From: Azospirillum sp051124815
GTDB taxonomy: Bacteria; Pseudomonadota; Alphaproteobacteria; Azospirillales; Azospirillaceae
DNA length: 64,000 bases
Assembly: GCF_051124815.1 (NCBI RefSeq)
Contig: NZ_CP118485.1
Coordinates: 1,054,001-1,118,000 of the forward strand
Reading direction: 5' to 3'
The stretch's first letter is position 1, and each line of letters starts with the position of its first letter. The translations under genes were made by a program, and so were the position numbers. Shown here piece by piece: positions 16,596 to 25,800 of this stretch. The notes under the pieces were generated by a model. That model had not been told where the DNA came from and did not search any database. It worked only from the letters and a program-made list of their open reading frames with translations.

Positions 16596-17901
16596 GCTCG
16601 GCCAGCGGCACGAACGGCCGCTTGGTGTCGCCGGTGTAGAGCTGACGCGGACGGCCGATCTTCTGCACCGGGTCCTCGATCATCTCCTTCCACTGGCTGA
16701 TCCAGCCAACGGTGCGGGCCAGCGCGAACAGCACGGTGAACATGCTGGTCGGGAAGCCCATCGCCTTCAGGATGATGCCCGAGTAGAAGTCGACGTTCGG
16801 ATAGAGCTTCTTCTCGATGAAGTACTCGTCCGACAGGGCGATCTTCTCCAGTTCCATCGCGATGTCCAGCAGCGGCTCGTCCTTGATGCCGAGCTCGCCG
16901 AGGACTTCGTGGCAGGTCTGGCGCATGACCTGGGCGCGCGGGTCGTAGTTCTTGTAGACCCGGTGACCGAAGCCCATCAGGCGGAAGTTGTCGTTCTTGT
17001 CCTTGGCGCGGCGGACGAACTCGGGGATGCGATCCACCGAGCCGATCTCTTCCAGCATCTTCAGCACGGCTTCGTTCGCACCGCCATGGGCCGGACCCCA
17101 CAGCGAGGCGATGCCGGCGGCGATGCAGGCGAACGGGTTGGCGCCCGACGAGCCGGCCAGACGGACGGTCGAGGTCGAGGCGTTCTGCTCGTGATCGGCA
17201 TGCAGGATGAAGATCTTGTCCATCGCCTTGGACAGGATCGGGTTGACCTTGAACGGCTCGCAGGGCGTGCCGAAGGTCATGTAGAGGAAGTTTTCCGCAT
17301 ACGACAGGTCGTTGCGCGGATACATGAAGGGCTGGCCGGTCGAATACTTGTAGGCCATGGCCGCAATCGTCGGCATCTTGGCGATCAGGCGGTGAGCGGC
17401 GATCTTGCGCGCCTGCGGATCGTTGATGTCCAGCGAGTCGTGGTAGAAGGCCGACAGGGCGCCGACGACACCGCACATGATCGCCATCGGGTGGGCGTCA
17501 CGGCGGAAGCCGCTGTAGAACTTGGTCAGCTGCTCGTGCACCATCGAGTGGCGGCGCAGGATGTTCTCGAACTCCGTGCGCTCGGCCGCCGTCGGCAGAT
17601 GGTTGTTGAGCAGGAGGAAGCAGACTTCCGGGAAGGTCGAATGCTCGGCCAGCTCATCGATGGCGTAGCCGCGGTGCAGCAGCACACCCTCGTCGCCGTC
17701 GATGTAGGTGATGCCCGACTCGCAGCTGCCCGTGGAGGTGAAGCCTGGATCGTAGGTGAAATAGCCGGTCGCGGCGTAGAGCTTGCGGATGTCGATCACG
17801 CTCGGCCCGACGCTGCCGTGCATGATCGGCATCGTGACCTGCTTGCCCGTCTTATTGTCGATGAGGGTTACGGTGTCCTTGCCGTCCTCAGTCTGGGTCA
17901 T
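16588..17901 (-). CDS. gltA: Citrate synthase
   Basis: A 437-residue type II (hexameric, NADH-sensitive class) citrate synthase of the TCA cycle. Catalytic residues are seen: His in SLWGPAHGGANEAV, His and Arg in GFGHRVYKNYDPRA, and Asp in YPNVDFYSGII. The N-terminal beta-rich extension (TVTLIDNKTGKQVTMP) is typical of the Gram-negative type. A sigma70-type promoter lies about 60 bases upstream. Confidence 0.97.
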   Translation of the reverse strand: MTQTEDGKDTVTLIDNKTGKQVTMPIMHGSVGPSVIDIRKLYAATGYFTYDPGFTSTGSCESGITYIDGDEGVLLHRGYAIDELAEHSTFPEVCFLLLNNHLPTAAERTEFENILRRHSMVHEQLTKFYSGFRRDAHPMAIMCGVVGALSAFYHDSLDINDPQARKIAAHRLIAKMPTIAAMAYKYSTGQPFMYPRNDLSYAENFLYMTFGTPCEPFKVNPILSKAMDKIFILHADHEQNASTSTVRLAGSSGANPFACIAAGIASLWGPAHGGANEAVLKMLEEIGSVDRIPEFVRRAKDKNDNFRLMGFGHRVYKNYDPRAQVMRQTCHEVLGELGIKDEPLLDIAMELEKIALSDEYFIEKKLYPNVDFYSGIILKAMGFPTSMFTVLFALARTVGWISQWKEMIEDPVQKIGRPRQLYTGDTKRPFVPLAERG

Positions 17902-17956
17902 CTCGGCACGTCCTTATCGTTGAGGGTCGGGCTTGGCGCCCTTTTTTCGTCGGCGC

Positions 17957-17985
17957 AGCATAGTTCCAAGGCTGCCCGATGGCAA
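17957..17985 (-). promoter_or_regulatory. Sigma70-type promoter of gltA
   Basis: On the minus strand, TTGCCA (17985-17980), a 17-base spacer and TATGCT (17962-17957). It lies just downstream of the gltX stop, giving gltA its own transcript. Confidence 0.6.
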
Positions 17986-18001
17986 CGCACGGAAGTGACC
18001 A

Positions 18002-19408
18002 TTATGCTGCACCCGCTGCATCGCGGATGCGAGAAAGCGTCGCTTCGCGGCCCAGCAGTTCGGCCACTTCGAATATCGGCGGCGACACCGTCGAGCCGGT
18101 CAGCGCGGCGCGCAACGGCTGCGCCACCTTGCCCAGCTTCTCGCCCCGCGCCTCGGCGAAGGCGCGGACCTGCGATTCCAGCGCGGCAGCGGTGAAGTCC
18201 GGCTCTTCGGCGAAGGCTGCCGCCAGTTCTTTCAACAGATTGCGGCCCTTCTCGTCCAGCAGGGCGGTTGCTTTTTCGTCATAGCTGAGCGGTTGCGGCG
18301 CGACATAGAAGCGCGCGCTCTGCGCCAGATCGACCACGGTGCGGGCGCGCTGCTTCAGGCCGTTCATTGCCCGCGTCAGAAGGTCGCGTTCGGCGTCGCT
18401 CAGGCTGCGCCCGAGTTCCGCCTCCAGGCGCGGGGCGATCAGGCTGACCAGCCGGTCGTCGTCGGCAAGCCGCATGTAATGTGCATTCAGATTCTCGAGC
18501 TTGGCGAAGTCGAAGCGCGACGGCGAGCGGCCGATGTTCTCCAGGTTGAACCACTCGATGGCCTGTTCGGTCGAGATGATCTCGTCGTCGCCGTGCGACC
18601 AGCCGAGCCGCAGCAGATAGTTGCGAACCGCCTCCGGCAGATAGCCCATGTCGCGATAGGCGTCGACGCCCAGCGCCCCGTGCCGCTTGGACAGCTTGGC
18701 GCCGTCGGGGCCGTGGATCAGCGGGATATGGCCGAAGCGCGGCAGCTCCCAGCCCATGGCGTTGAAGATCTGGATCTGGCGGAAGGTGTTGGTCAGATGG
18801 TCGTCCCCACGGATCACATGAGTGACGTTCATGTCGTGGTCGTCCACCACCACCGCCAGCAGATAGGTCGGCGTGCCGTCGGCGCGCAGCAGGATCAGGT
18901 CGTCAAGCTGGGCGTTCTGCACCGTCACCTCGCCCTGGACGAGGTCGTTCAGGACGGTCTGGCCCTCCTGCGGCGCCTTCAGCCGGATCACCGGCGCCAC
19001 ACCCGGAGGGGCATCGGACTCGGGACGGTCGCGCCAGCGGCCGTCATAGCGCATCGGTTGCCCGGCGGCCTTCTGGGCCGCGCGCATCTCCTCCAACTCC
19101 GCAGGGCTGCAATAGCAGCGATAGGCCTTGCCGGCGGCCAGCATCTGGTGCGCCACCTCGGCATGACGGTCCTTGCGTTCGAACTGGCTGACTGCATCGC
19201 CGTCCCAGTCCAGACCCAGCCACTGCAGCCCGTCCAGGATGGCGTCGACCGCCGCCTGGGTCGAGCGTTGCCGGTCGGTGTCTTCGATCCGCAGCAGGAA
19301 CTTGCCGCCGGTGTTGCGGGCGTACAGCCAGTTGAACAGGGCGGTGCGGCCACCGCCGATGTGCAGAAAGCCGGTCGGCGACGGAGCGAAGCGGGTGACG
19401 ACGGTCAT
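18002..19408 (-). CDS. gltX: Glutamyl-tRNA synthetase
   Basis: A 468-residue class I synthetase. The HIGH-type motif is APSPTGFLHIGG at the N-terminus, and the KMSKS-type motif is AKLSKRHG at about residue 240. I place the start at the ATG (19408), where homology begins; the frame stays open far upstream only because of high GC. It is divergent from comEC. Many Rhodospirillales carry two gltX paralogues; whether this is the tRNA-Gln-charging one cannot be read from the sequence alone. Confidence 0.96.
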   Translation of the reverse strand: MTVVTRFAPSPTGFLHIGGGRTALFNWLYARNTGGKFLLRIEDTDRQRSTQAAVDAILDGLQWLGLDWDGDAVSQFERKDRHAEVAHQMLAAGKAYRCYCSPAELEEMRAAQKAAGQPMRYDGRWRDRPESDAPPGVAPVIRLKAPQEGQTVLNDLVQGEVTVQNAQLDDLILLRADGTPTYLLAVVVDDHDMNVTHVIRGDDHLTNTFRQIQIFNAMGWELPRFGHIPLIHGPDGAKLSKRHGALGVDAYRDMGYLPEAVRNYLLRLGWSHGDDEIISTEQAIEWFNLENIGRSPSRFDFAKLENLNAHYMRLADDDRLVSLIAPRLEAELGRSLSDAERDLLTRAMNGLKQRARTVVDLAQSARFYVAPQPLSYDEKATALLDEKGRNLLKELAAAFAEEPDFTAAALESQVRAFAEARGEKLGKVAQPLRAALTGSTVSPPIFEVAELLGREATLSRIRDAAGAA

Positions 19409-19558
19409 CGGTCTCTCAATTTCCGGTTCGGCGCTGGTATGATGCGCCGGTGGTTCGACACCGTGGTTTAACACAGCCACCCGGCTTGGAGGCAATGCGA
19501 TGCGTGCATGGACGGTCGTTGAAGGGCCCGCAGGCGGCATCGCTGCGCCGGGAGCCCA

Positions 19559-21718
19559 TTGTCGGTGACGACCGCCGGCTGGCCGGAGGAAGAGGCGGAC
19601 GACCCACCGGCACTCGGCGGACGGTGGCGGCGCCTGTTGGCGCGCGTGTGGGAGCGACTCGCCGCATGGGCCGGGTCGGAGGGGGAGCGTTGGGTTCTGT
19701 GGCTGCCCGTCGCCTTCGGGGCAGGGGTATCGCTGTATTTCGGGTTGCGGCAGGAGCCTGTCTGGTGGGGCGGGCTTGCGGCGGTCGGCGCGGCGACGGT
19801 GCTGCTGCTGGCGGTGCGGCGCTGGTTCGCATTGGCCGGAGTGGCGATGGCTCTGCTGATGGTGGCGGCCGGATTTCTGGTGGCGCAGGCGCATACGATC
19901 CGCATGGCGGCGCCGGTCCTGACCCGAAGCATAGCCGGCGCCACCGTCATCGGCCGGGTGATGGCGGTTGAGCGGCGGCCGGGGGCGGTGCGGATCACAT
20001 TGCGCGAGGCGACGGTCAGCAGGCTGGCACCGGAGCGGACACCGGCCGCGCTGAGAATCCGCCTGTCCGACCGCAATCCCGCGCCCGCTCCGGGATCGGT
20101 GGTTCGTCTGCGGGCGACGCTGCTGCCGCCGCAAGCTCCGGCCGAACCCGGCGCCTTCGACTTCCAGCGGCGGGCCTGGTTCATGGGGCTGGGCGGGACC
20201 GGATTCGCCACGGGGGCGGTGGAGCAGGTGGAGGCGCCGCCGGTCACGGGATGGAGCACGGTGTCCATCGCCTTCGAGCGGGCGCGGGGAGCCATCGCCG
20301 AGCGGGTTGCGGCGGCGATCGGCGACCCGGTGGAGGCGAGCGTCACCACCGCGCTGCTGAACGGGGAGGAGTTCGGCATTCCCGAGGCGACGCTGGACGA
20401 CTTCCGCAACAGCGGGCTGGCGCATCTGCTGTCGATCTCCGGACTGCATGTCGGCATCGCGGCGGGCATCCTGTTCTATGTGGTGCGGGCGCTGCTGGCG
20501 GCGGTGCCCTATATCGCGCTGCGGTGGCCGATCAAGAAGATCGCGGCGCTGTTCGGCATTCTGTCGGCGCTTGCCTACACCCTGCTGGTCGGGGCGCCGC
20601 TGCCGACGGTGCGGTCGGTGCTGATGACCGGGATGGTGATGGGAGCGATCATGCTGGACCGCCATCCGCTGAGCATGCGGCTGGTCGCCTTCGCCGGGCT
20701 GGTCACCATCGCCATGGACCCGGAGGGAATGCTGGGGCCGAGCTTCCAGATGTCGTTCGCGGCGGTGGTGGCGCTGATCGCGGCGTTCGAGCGCGGCAGC
20801 GTCAGGCTGGCGGAATGGCGGCGCGACGCGGGATGGTTTGGGCGCGGGGTGTTCTATGTCGGCGGGATCCTGCTGACCAGCGTGGTGGCGACGCTGGCGA
20901 CCTTACCCTTCTCGCTCTTCCACTTTCAGCAGATCGCTTTTTATGGAGTGCTGTCGAATCTGATCGCGATTCCGATCACCTCCTTCTGGGTCATGCCGTG
21001 GAGCCTGATCGCCTACGCGCTGCTGCCGTTCGGGCTGGAGGCACCGGCGCTGATCGCCATGAATTGGGGCGACCGCGCGGTGATCTGGACCGCGGAGTTC
21101 TTCGGCCGGCTGCCTTGGGCATCGCTGACGGTGCCGGCGATGCCGATGGAGGGATTCGCGGCGCTGGTGGCGGGCGGGCTCTGGCTGAGCATTTGGACGC
21201 AGCGTTGGCGGTGGCTGGGAATGCTGCCGATCCTGGCGGGGTTGATCTCGCCGATGCTGGTGGAGCGGCCCGACGTGCTGGTGTCCGGGGATGGCGCCGT
21301 CGCGGCGGTGAGGCTGCCGGATGGGCGGCTCAGTGCCTCGGTGAAGAGTGGCGGACGGGTGACCGGAACCTGGCGGGAGCGGGATGGGGAGCGGACGGCG
21401 GCGGACCCCTGGCCGGCGGCTGGGGGATGGAGCGAGGGAGAGCGGTCGCTCAGTTGCGATGCACTGGGGTGTTTGTACCAAGTGCGGGGGAGGACAGTGG
21501 CCCTGCCGCGGCTGCCGGACGCGCTGGACGAGGACTGCGGAGCGGTGGATGCGGTGGTGACGGCGGCGGTGGCGCGGGGGTGCTGGGCCGGATTGGTGGT
21601 CGACCGCTGGGCGTTGCGGCATGAAGGGGCGCATACGCTGACGGTGACGGCCGGGGGTGTCCGGGTGGAGACGGTGCGGGGGCTTAGGGGCGATCGGCCC
21701 TGGACAGGGGGGAGGTGA
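19559..21718 (+). CDS. comEC: ComEC/Rec2-family DNA uptake channel protein
   Basis: A 719-residue polytopic membrane protein. An N-terminal DUF4131-type region has paired hydrophobic segments (about 40-120) and an OB-like periplasmic part. The competence domain follows, with ALLNGEEFGI and HLLSISGLHVGIAAGIL, then many membrane helices. The C-terminal about 140 residues lack the HxHxDH metallo-beta-lactamase signature seen in Bacillus ComEC. The start is TTG with GGGAG upstream; GTG 19565 is an alternative. Convergent with lexA. Confidence 0.88.
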   Translation: MSVTTAGWPEEEADDPPALGGRWRRLLARVWERLAAWAGSEGERWVLWLPVAFGAGVSLYFGLRQEPVWWGGLAAVGAATVLLLAVRRWFALAGVAMALLMVAAGFLVAQAHTIRMAAPVLTRSIAGATVIGRVMAVERRPGAVRITLREATVSRLAPERTPAALRIRLSDRNPAPAPGSVVRLRATLLPPQAPAEPGAFDFQRRAWFMGLGGTGFATGAVEQVEAPPVTGWSTVSIAFERARGAIAERVAAAIGDPVEASVTTALLNGEEFGIPEATLDDFRNSGLAHLLSISGLHVGIAAGILFYVVRALLAAVPYIALRWPIKKIAALFGILSALAYTLLVGAPLPTVRSVLMTGMVMGAIMLDRHPLSMRLVAFAGLVTIAMDPEGMLGPSFQMSFAAVVALIAAFERGSVRLAEWRRDAGWFGRGVFYVGGILLTSVVATLATLPFSLFHFQQIAFYGVLSNLIAIPITSFWVMPWSLIAYALLPFGLEAPALIAMNWGDRAVIWTAEFFGRLPWASLTVPAMPMEGFAALVAGGLWLSIWTQRWRWLGMLPILAGLISPMLVERPDVLVSGDGAVAAVRLPDGRLSASVKSGGRVTGTWRERDGERTAADPWPAAGGWSEGERSLSCDALGCLYQVRGRTVALPRLPDALDEDCGAVDAVVTAAVARGCWAGLVVDRWALRHEGAHTLTVTAGGVRVETVRGLRGDRPWTGGR

Positions 21719-21729
21719 GAGATGCTGTT

Positions 21730-21856
21730 GCCCCCTCCCTATCCCTCCCCCGCACTCGGCCGGCCAAAGGCCGGTCCGATCGCGGGAGAGGGAACTCCGC
21801 TGCTCTGCCGCTCACTCCCTCTCCCACCGAAGGTGGGGGAGGGTTGGGGAGGGGTC
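21730..21856. repeat. Cruciform intergenic repeat, copy A
   Basis: Outer arms 21732-21751 and 21835-21854 are inverted repeats with two mismatches in 20. Inside are a CCGGCC-AAA-GGCCGG hairpin (21760-21774) and a perfect 10-bp pair (21784-21793 with 21816-21825). It lies between the convergent comEC and lexA genes and may terminate both. It resembles the copies at 37.75 and 47.5 kb. Confidence 0.75.
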
Positions 21857-21865
21857 AACAAGGAC

Positions 21866-22591
21866 TCAGTACTTGCGGACGAGTCCGACCAGCTTGCCCT
21901 GCACGCGGACGCGGTCGGCGCCGAAGATGCGGGTTTCGTAGGCGGCGTTGGCGGGTTCCAGAGCCACCGTGTTGCCCTTGCGGCGCAGGCGCTTCAGCGT
22001 CACCTCGCCCTCATCGACCAGGGCGACGACGATGGTGCCGTTCTCCGCCGCGTCGCAGCGCTGGATGATGATGGTGTCGTGGTCGAGAATGCCGGCCTCG
22101 ATCATCGAGTCGCCGGAAACCTCCAGCGCGTAATGGTCGCCGGCGGTCAGCATCGAGGCGGGGATGTCGACGAAGGCGCTGTTGTCGCGCAGGGCCTCGA
22201 TCGGCGTGCCGGCGGCGATGCGGCCGTAGAGCGGAAGCTGAACGGTCTCGTTGGCGGCGGCGGGCGTCGCGGCGGAAGGCGTGGTGTCGCGGCCGGCGAA
22301 GGCGAAATCGCCCTTGATGACGTTCGGCTGGAACTTCGGCTTGGGCGCTGCGGTGCGGCCGCGGGCGGCGTCAAGGCCCTCGGGCAGGCGGAGAACCTCC
22401 AGCGCACGGGCGCGGTGCGGCAGGCGGCGGATGAAGCCGCGTTCCTCAAGTCCGGTGATGAGGCGATGGATGCCCGACTTGGACTTCAGCCCCAGGGCGT
22501 CCTTCATCTCGTCGAACGACGGCGAGACACCGCCCTGGCCGAGCCGTTCGTGGATGAACAGCAGCAATTCGTGCTGCTTGCGCGTGAGCAT
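21866..22591 (-). CDS. lexA: LexA repressor
   Basis: A 241-residue SOS repressor and autoprotease. The winged helix-turn-helix is at the N-terminus (MLTRKQHELLLFIHERL; PSFDEMKDALGLKSKSGIHRLI). The cleavage-site Ala-Gly is in GRIAAGTPIEAL, the nucleophile Ser in VSGDSMIEAGI, and the catalytic Lys in GEVTLKRLRRKG. The chosen ATG (22591) has GGGAGGC upstream; 13 upstream in-frame codons overlap the operator region. The linker is long and basic, as in other alphaproteobacteria. Two LexA-type operators precede it. Confidence 0.96.
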   Translation of the reverse strand: MLTRKQHELLLFIHERLGQGGVSPSFDEMKDALGLKSKSGIHRLITGLEERGFIRRLPHRARALEVLRLPEGLDAARGRTAAPKPKFQPNVIKGDFAFAGRDTTPSAATPAAANETVQLPLYGRIAAGTPIEALRDNSAFVDIPASMLTAGDHYALEVSGDSMIEAGILDHDTIIIQRCDAAENGTIVVALVDEGEVTLKRLRRKGNTVALEPANAAYETRIFGADRVRVQGKLVGLVRKY

Positions 22592-22650
22592 TGATGCCTC
22601 CCGGCCGTCGCCAGACTGAAGATGGAACAAAAACCAAACGTTGCCTCCAT

Positions 22651-22679
22651 GTTCTAGTTTGGTTCCTGCCGCGCGTCAA
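22651..22679 (-). promoter_or_regulatory. lexA promoter with overlapping LexA box
   Basis: On the minus strand, TTGACG (22679-22674), a 17-base spacer and TAGAAC (22656-22651). The plus-strand sequence at 22651-22665 is GTTC-N7-GTTC, the alphaproteobacterial SOS operator, and covers the -10 element. This is a textbook autoregulated lexA promoter. Confidence 0.8.
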
Positions 22680-22700
22680 GCCCTCCGTCGGCTTCTTTTA

Positions 22701-22761
22701 GAACTTGAATGGAACATTTGGAACAGCATGGAACAGTTTTCGGGGTGCTGTTCAACTGTTC
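22701..22761. promoter_or_regulatory. Second LexA box and GAAC half-site array
   Basis: GAAC-N7-GAAC (22701-22715) is a second exact operator, oriented opposite to the one over the promoter. Further GAAC copies at 22721 and 22731 and GTTC copies at 22750 and 22758 follow; the GAAC starts are 11, 9 and 10 bases apart, close to one helical turn. Confidence 0.55.
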
Positions 22762-22790
22762 AATCCGCCTTCGGGGCCCTGTCGCCAAGT

Positions 22791-24020
22791 CTAGATGCTG
22801 AGCGCTCCATCGGTCAAAGAAAGCACGGTCACCATGGCGCCGGCCGGTTCCGGATCGGCGTTGGGCGGGCGGGGGATCAGGCAGTCGGCCTGGGCGTAGA
22901 GCGTGGTGATGGCGCTGTCCTGCCGGGCGAAGGGCGTGACGGTCAGAACGCCGTCGGGGCCGGCCGCGAGCGTGGCGCGCAGATATTCCTCGCGCCGGTC
23001 GTTGGCCTTCAGTGCTGTGGTCAGGCGGGCGCGCAGCGGCGGACGGTCGTCCTCGGGCGGCAGGCCCTGCAGCAGGCGCAGGATCGGGCGCAGGAACAGG
23101 ACGCCGGTGACGCCGGTGGACACCGGATTGCCGGGCAGGCCCAGCAGCGGCACCGATCCGGCCCGGCCGAACATCAGCGCCTTGCCCGGCCGCATCGCCA
23201 CGGTCTGCACCTCAAGCGCCACGCCGCGTTCGGCCAGCACGTCGCGCACGAAATCGTAGTCGCCATGGGCGGCACCGCCGGTGGTGACCAGCAGGTCGCA
23301 GCCGGCGGCGCCTTTCGCCAGGGCCGCCACACTCTCCGGTGTATCTTTCGCAACGCCGAGATTGTGGGCGAGACCGCCCTGGGCGGTCACCAGGGCGCAG
23401 AGGCCGAGGGCGTTGGTGCTGACGATCTGGCTCGGCCCCAGCGGGTCGCCGGGCAGAGCGATCTCGTCGCCGGTGGCGAGGATGGCGATCCGCGGACGGC
23501 GATGGACCGAGAGCCAGGGCACATTGCCGCCGGCGGCCAACGCGATGTCGCGCGCGGTCAGGCGCCGGCCCTTCGGCAGAAGCTCCTGCCCCAACGTGAA
23601 GTCGAAGCCGGCCTGCCGGACGAAGCGGCCGGCGAAAACGGCGCGGCCGACTTGGACGGTGTCGTCGTCGGCGCTGCAATCCTCCTGCATCACCACGGCA
23701 TCGGCGCCGTCCGGCAGGGGCGCGCCGGTGAAGATACGCACCGCCTCACCGGGGCCGACGCTGCCGCCGAACGCATGGCCGGCGGAGGATTCGCCGATGC
23801 GGTGCAGGGGGACGGGTGCCTCGGCGGTCGCGGCCGCGATGTCGGCGGCGCGCACTGCCCAGCCGTCCATGGCGGCGGCGTGGAAGGGCGGCTGGGTCAG
23901 CCGGGCGGTTACCGGTTCGGCCAGCACGCGGCCGAGCGCGTCGGGCAGGGCGACGGTCTCCGCCGGCAGAGGAGCGAAGGCCGACAGGATGCGGGCGCGC
24001 GCCTCGGCGACGGAGATCAT
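22791..24020 (-). CDS. moeA: Molybdopterin molybdotransferase MoeA
   Basis: A 409-residue enzyme that inserts molybdate into adenylylated molybdopterin. Recognisable segments are PPFHAAAMDGWAVRAAD, IFTGAPLPDGADAVVMQED, the MoCF-like VTTGGAAHGDYDF (about residue 250) and LLGLPGNPVSTGVTG. The start at 24020 (MISVAEARARIL) has AGGAG upstream. It follows moaC by four bases and is the last gene of the trpGDC-moaCmoeA block before lexA. Confidence 0.95.
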   Translation of the reverse strand: MISVAEARARILSAFAPLPAETVALPDALGRVLAEPVTARLTQPPFHAAAMDGWAVRAADIAAATAEAPVPLHRIGESSAGHAFGGSVGPGEAVRIFTGAPLPDGADAVVMQEDCSADDDTVQVGRAVFAGRFVRQAGFDFTLGQELLPKGRRLTARDIALAAGGNVPWLSVHRRPRIAILATGDEIALPGDPLGPSQIVSTNALGLCALVTAQGGLAHNLGVAKDTPESVAALAKGAAGCDLLVTTGGAAHGDYDFVRDVLAERGVALEVQTVAMRPGKALMFGRAGSVPLLGLPGNPVSTGVTGVLFLRPILRLLQGLPPEDDRPPLRARLTTALKANDRREEYLRATLAAGPDGVLTVTPFARQDSAITTLYAQADCLIPRPPNADPEPAGAMVTVLSLTDGALSI

Positions 24021-24024
24021 CGGG

Positions 24025-24522
24025 TTATGCTCCTGAGGATGGGGCGGTGGACGCACCCCATTCCCCGCTCTTGCCGCCGGCCTTGTGCAGCAGGCGGACG
24101 TCGGTGATGGTCATGCCGCGGTCCACCGCCTTGCACATGTCGTAGACGGTCAGCGCCGCGACGGTGACGGCGGTCAGCGCCTCCATCTCCACGCCGGTCT
24201 GGCCCTTCAGCTTGCAGGTGGCGGTTACGTCCACCGCGTTGCGGGCGGGATCGCAGGAGAGGTCGACCTTGACCGAGGTCAGCATCAGCGGATGGCACAG
24301 CGGGATCAGGTCCGGCGTGCGCTTGGCTCCCATGATGCCGGACAGCCGGGCGACCGACAGAACGTCGCCCTTCTTCACCCCGCCCTGCATGATCAGCGCC
24401 AGGGTTTCCGGCTGCATCAGCACGGTGGCGGCGGCGGTGGCGGTGCGTTCGGTCTCCGCCTTGTCGGAGACGTCGACCATCACCGCCTTGCCCTCGGCGT
24501 CGAAATGGGTGAAGCCGGTCAT
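24025..24522 (-). CDS. moaC: Cyclic pyranopterin monophosphate synthase MoaC
   Basis: A 165-residue enzyme completing the first stage of molybdenum cofactor synthesis. Conserved segments are FTHFDAEGKAVMVDVSDK, the active-site LIPLCHPLMLTSVKV, and the C-terminal TVYDMCKAVDRGMTI with LLHKAGGKSG. It overlaps the upstream acetyltransferase gene by four bases and precedes moeA by four. Confidence 0.97.
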   Translation of the reverse strand: MTGFTHFDAEGKAVMVDVSDKAETERTATAAATVLMQPETLALIMQGGVKKGDVLSVARLSGIMGAKRTPDLIPLCHPLMLTSVKVDLSCDPARNAVDVTATCKLKGQTGVEMEALTAVTVAALTVYDMCKAVDRGMTITDVRLLHKAGGKSGEWGASTAPSSGA

Positions 24523-24992
24523 CGCACGGTCTCCAGAAGCGGTTTTTCCATGAAGACGCTGACGCCGTTTTCCGTATAGCAGGCGTAGGGGCCGCGGTCG
24601 GTGAAGCCGGCCTTGCGGTAGAGCGCCAGCGCCTCGTGCTGGTGGATGCCGGATTCGAGCAGGAGGGCTGTCAGCGCCTCCGCCCGCGCCTGTTCCTCCA
24701 GCCGCGCCAGCAGCCGGTCGCCGATCCGATGGCCGCGTGCGTCGGGATCGACATACATGCGCTTGACCTCGCCATAGCCGGCCGGATCGACGCGGAGTGC
24801 GGCGCAGCCGACCGGAACGCCGTCCTTGCGGGCGACGAAGAAGCGGACGTCCGGCGCCTCCAGGGAGTCGATGTCCAGCAAATGGCAGGTGTCCGCCGGA
24901 TATAGGTCCAGCAGATAGCGGTCGAGCGCCGCCACCAGCGAGATCACCGCATCCTGGCGCGGGCTTTCCGCGGCTATGGCGATGTCCGGCAT
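24519..24992 (-). CDS. GNAT-family N-acetyltransferase
   Basis: A 157-residue GNAT protein of unknown substrate. The acetyl-CoA-binding motif A is MYVDPDARGHRIGDRLLARLEEQA (about residues 75-98), and the C-terminal LALYRKAGFTDRGPY is typical of the fold. It is wedged between trpC (four bases upstream) and moaC (four-base overlap), breaking the common trpC-moaC adjacency, so it is probably co-transcribed with both. Confidence 0.85.
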   Translation of the reverse strand: MPDIAIAAESPRQDAVISLVAALDRYLLDLYPADTCHLLDIDSLEAPDVRFFVARKDGVPVGCAALRVDPAGYGEVKRMYVDPDARGHRIGDRLLARLEEQARAEALTALLLESGIHQHEALALYRKAGFTDRGPYACYTENGVSVFMEKPLLETVR

Positions 24993-24996
24993 GGCG

Positions 24997-25800
24997 TCAC
25001 ACCGGCGCCAGCAGGGCGCGGGTGGCGGCGGTCACGTCTGCCTGCCGCATCAGCGATTCGCCGACCAGGAAGCAGCGCGCCCCGACCTTCGCCATGCGGG
25101 CCAGATCGGCGGGGGTGTAGAGCCCGCTTTCCGCCACCAGCATGCGGTCGGCCGGGACGTCGGCCGCCAGTTCCTCCGTCGTCGCGATGTCGACGGCGAG
25201 AGTCTTGAGGTTGCGGTTGTTGACGCCCAACAGCGGCGTCTTCAGCAGCAGCGCGCGGTCCAACTCGGCGCGGTCATGAACCTCGACCAGCACGTCCAGG
25301 CCCTGCGCAATGGCGGCATCCTCGATCTCCGCCGCCTGGGCGTCGGACAGCGAGGCCATGATGATGAGGATGCAGTCGGCGCCCAGCGCGCGGGCCTCCA
25401 CGATCTGATAGGGATCGACCATGAAGTCCTTGCGCAGCACCGGCAGATCGACCGCGGCGCGGGCGGCGACCAGATACTCGTCCCTGCCCTGGAAATAGGG
25501 CTCGTCGGTCAGCACCGACAGGCAGGTCGCCCCGCCCTCGCGATAGGCGCGGGCGAGGGCCGGCGGGTCGAAGTCGGCGCGGATCAGGCCCTTGGACGGG
25601 CTGGCCTTCTTGATCTCGGCGATCAGGCCGTAGCGCCCGGCCTCCACCGCCGCGCCAAGCGCCCGGATGAAGCCGCGCGGCGGGTTGGTCGCGTTGGCGG
25701 CCTTGGCGGCGGCCTCGACCTCCGACAGCGGCCGGGCGGCCTTGCGGGAGGCGACCAGCGCGCGCTTGTCGTCGTTGATGCGGGTCAGAACGTCGCTCAT
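24997..25800 (-). CDS. trpC: Indole-3-glycerol phosphate synthase
   Basis: A 267-residue TIM-barrel enzyme of tryptophan synthesis. Family marks are the KKASPSKGLIRADFDP phosphate-binding entry, VLTDEPYFQG, VLRKDFMVDPYQ (catalytic Lys) and LLGVNNRNLKTL, with SGLYTPADL near the end. Its start overlaps the trpD stop by one base, so the trpG-trpD-trpC unit is translationally coupled. Confidence 0.97.
   Translation of the reverse strand: MSDVLTRINDDKRALVASRKAARPLSEVEAAAKAANATNPPRGFIRALGAAVEAGRYGLIAEIKKASPSKGLIRADFDPPALARAYREGGATCLSVLTDEPYFQGRDEYLVAARAAVDLPVLRKDFMVDPYQIVEARALGADCILIIMASLSDAQAAEIEDAAIAQGLDVLVEVHDRAELDRALLLKTPLLGVNNRNLKTLAVDIATTEELAADVPADRMLVAESGLYTPADLARMAKVGARCFLVGESLMRQADVTAATRALLAPV

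Noticed and set aside
19409..20665. N-terminal extension of gltX
   Set aside because: It would run antisense through comEC; the HIGH motif begins at 19408.
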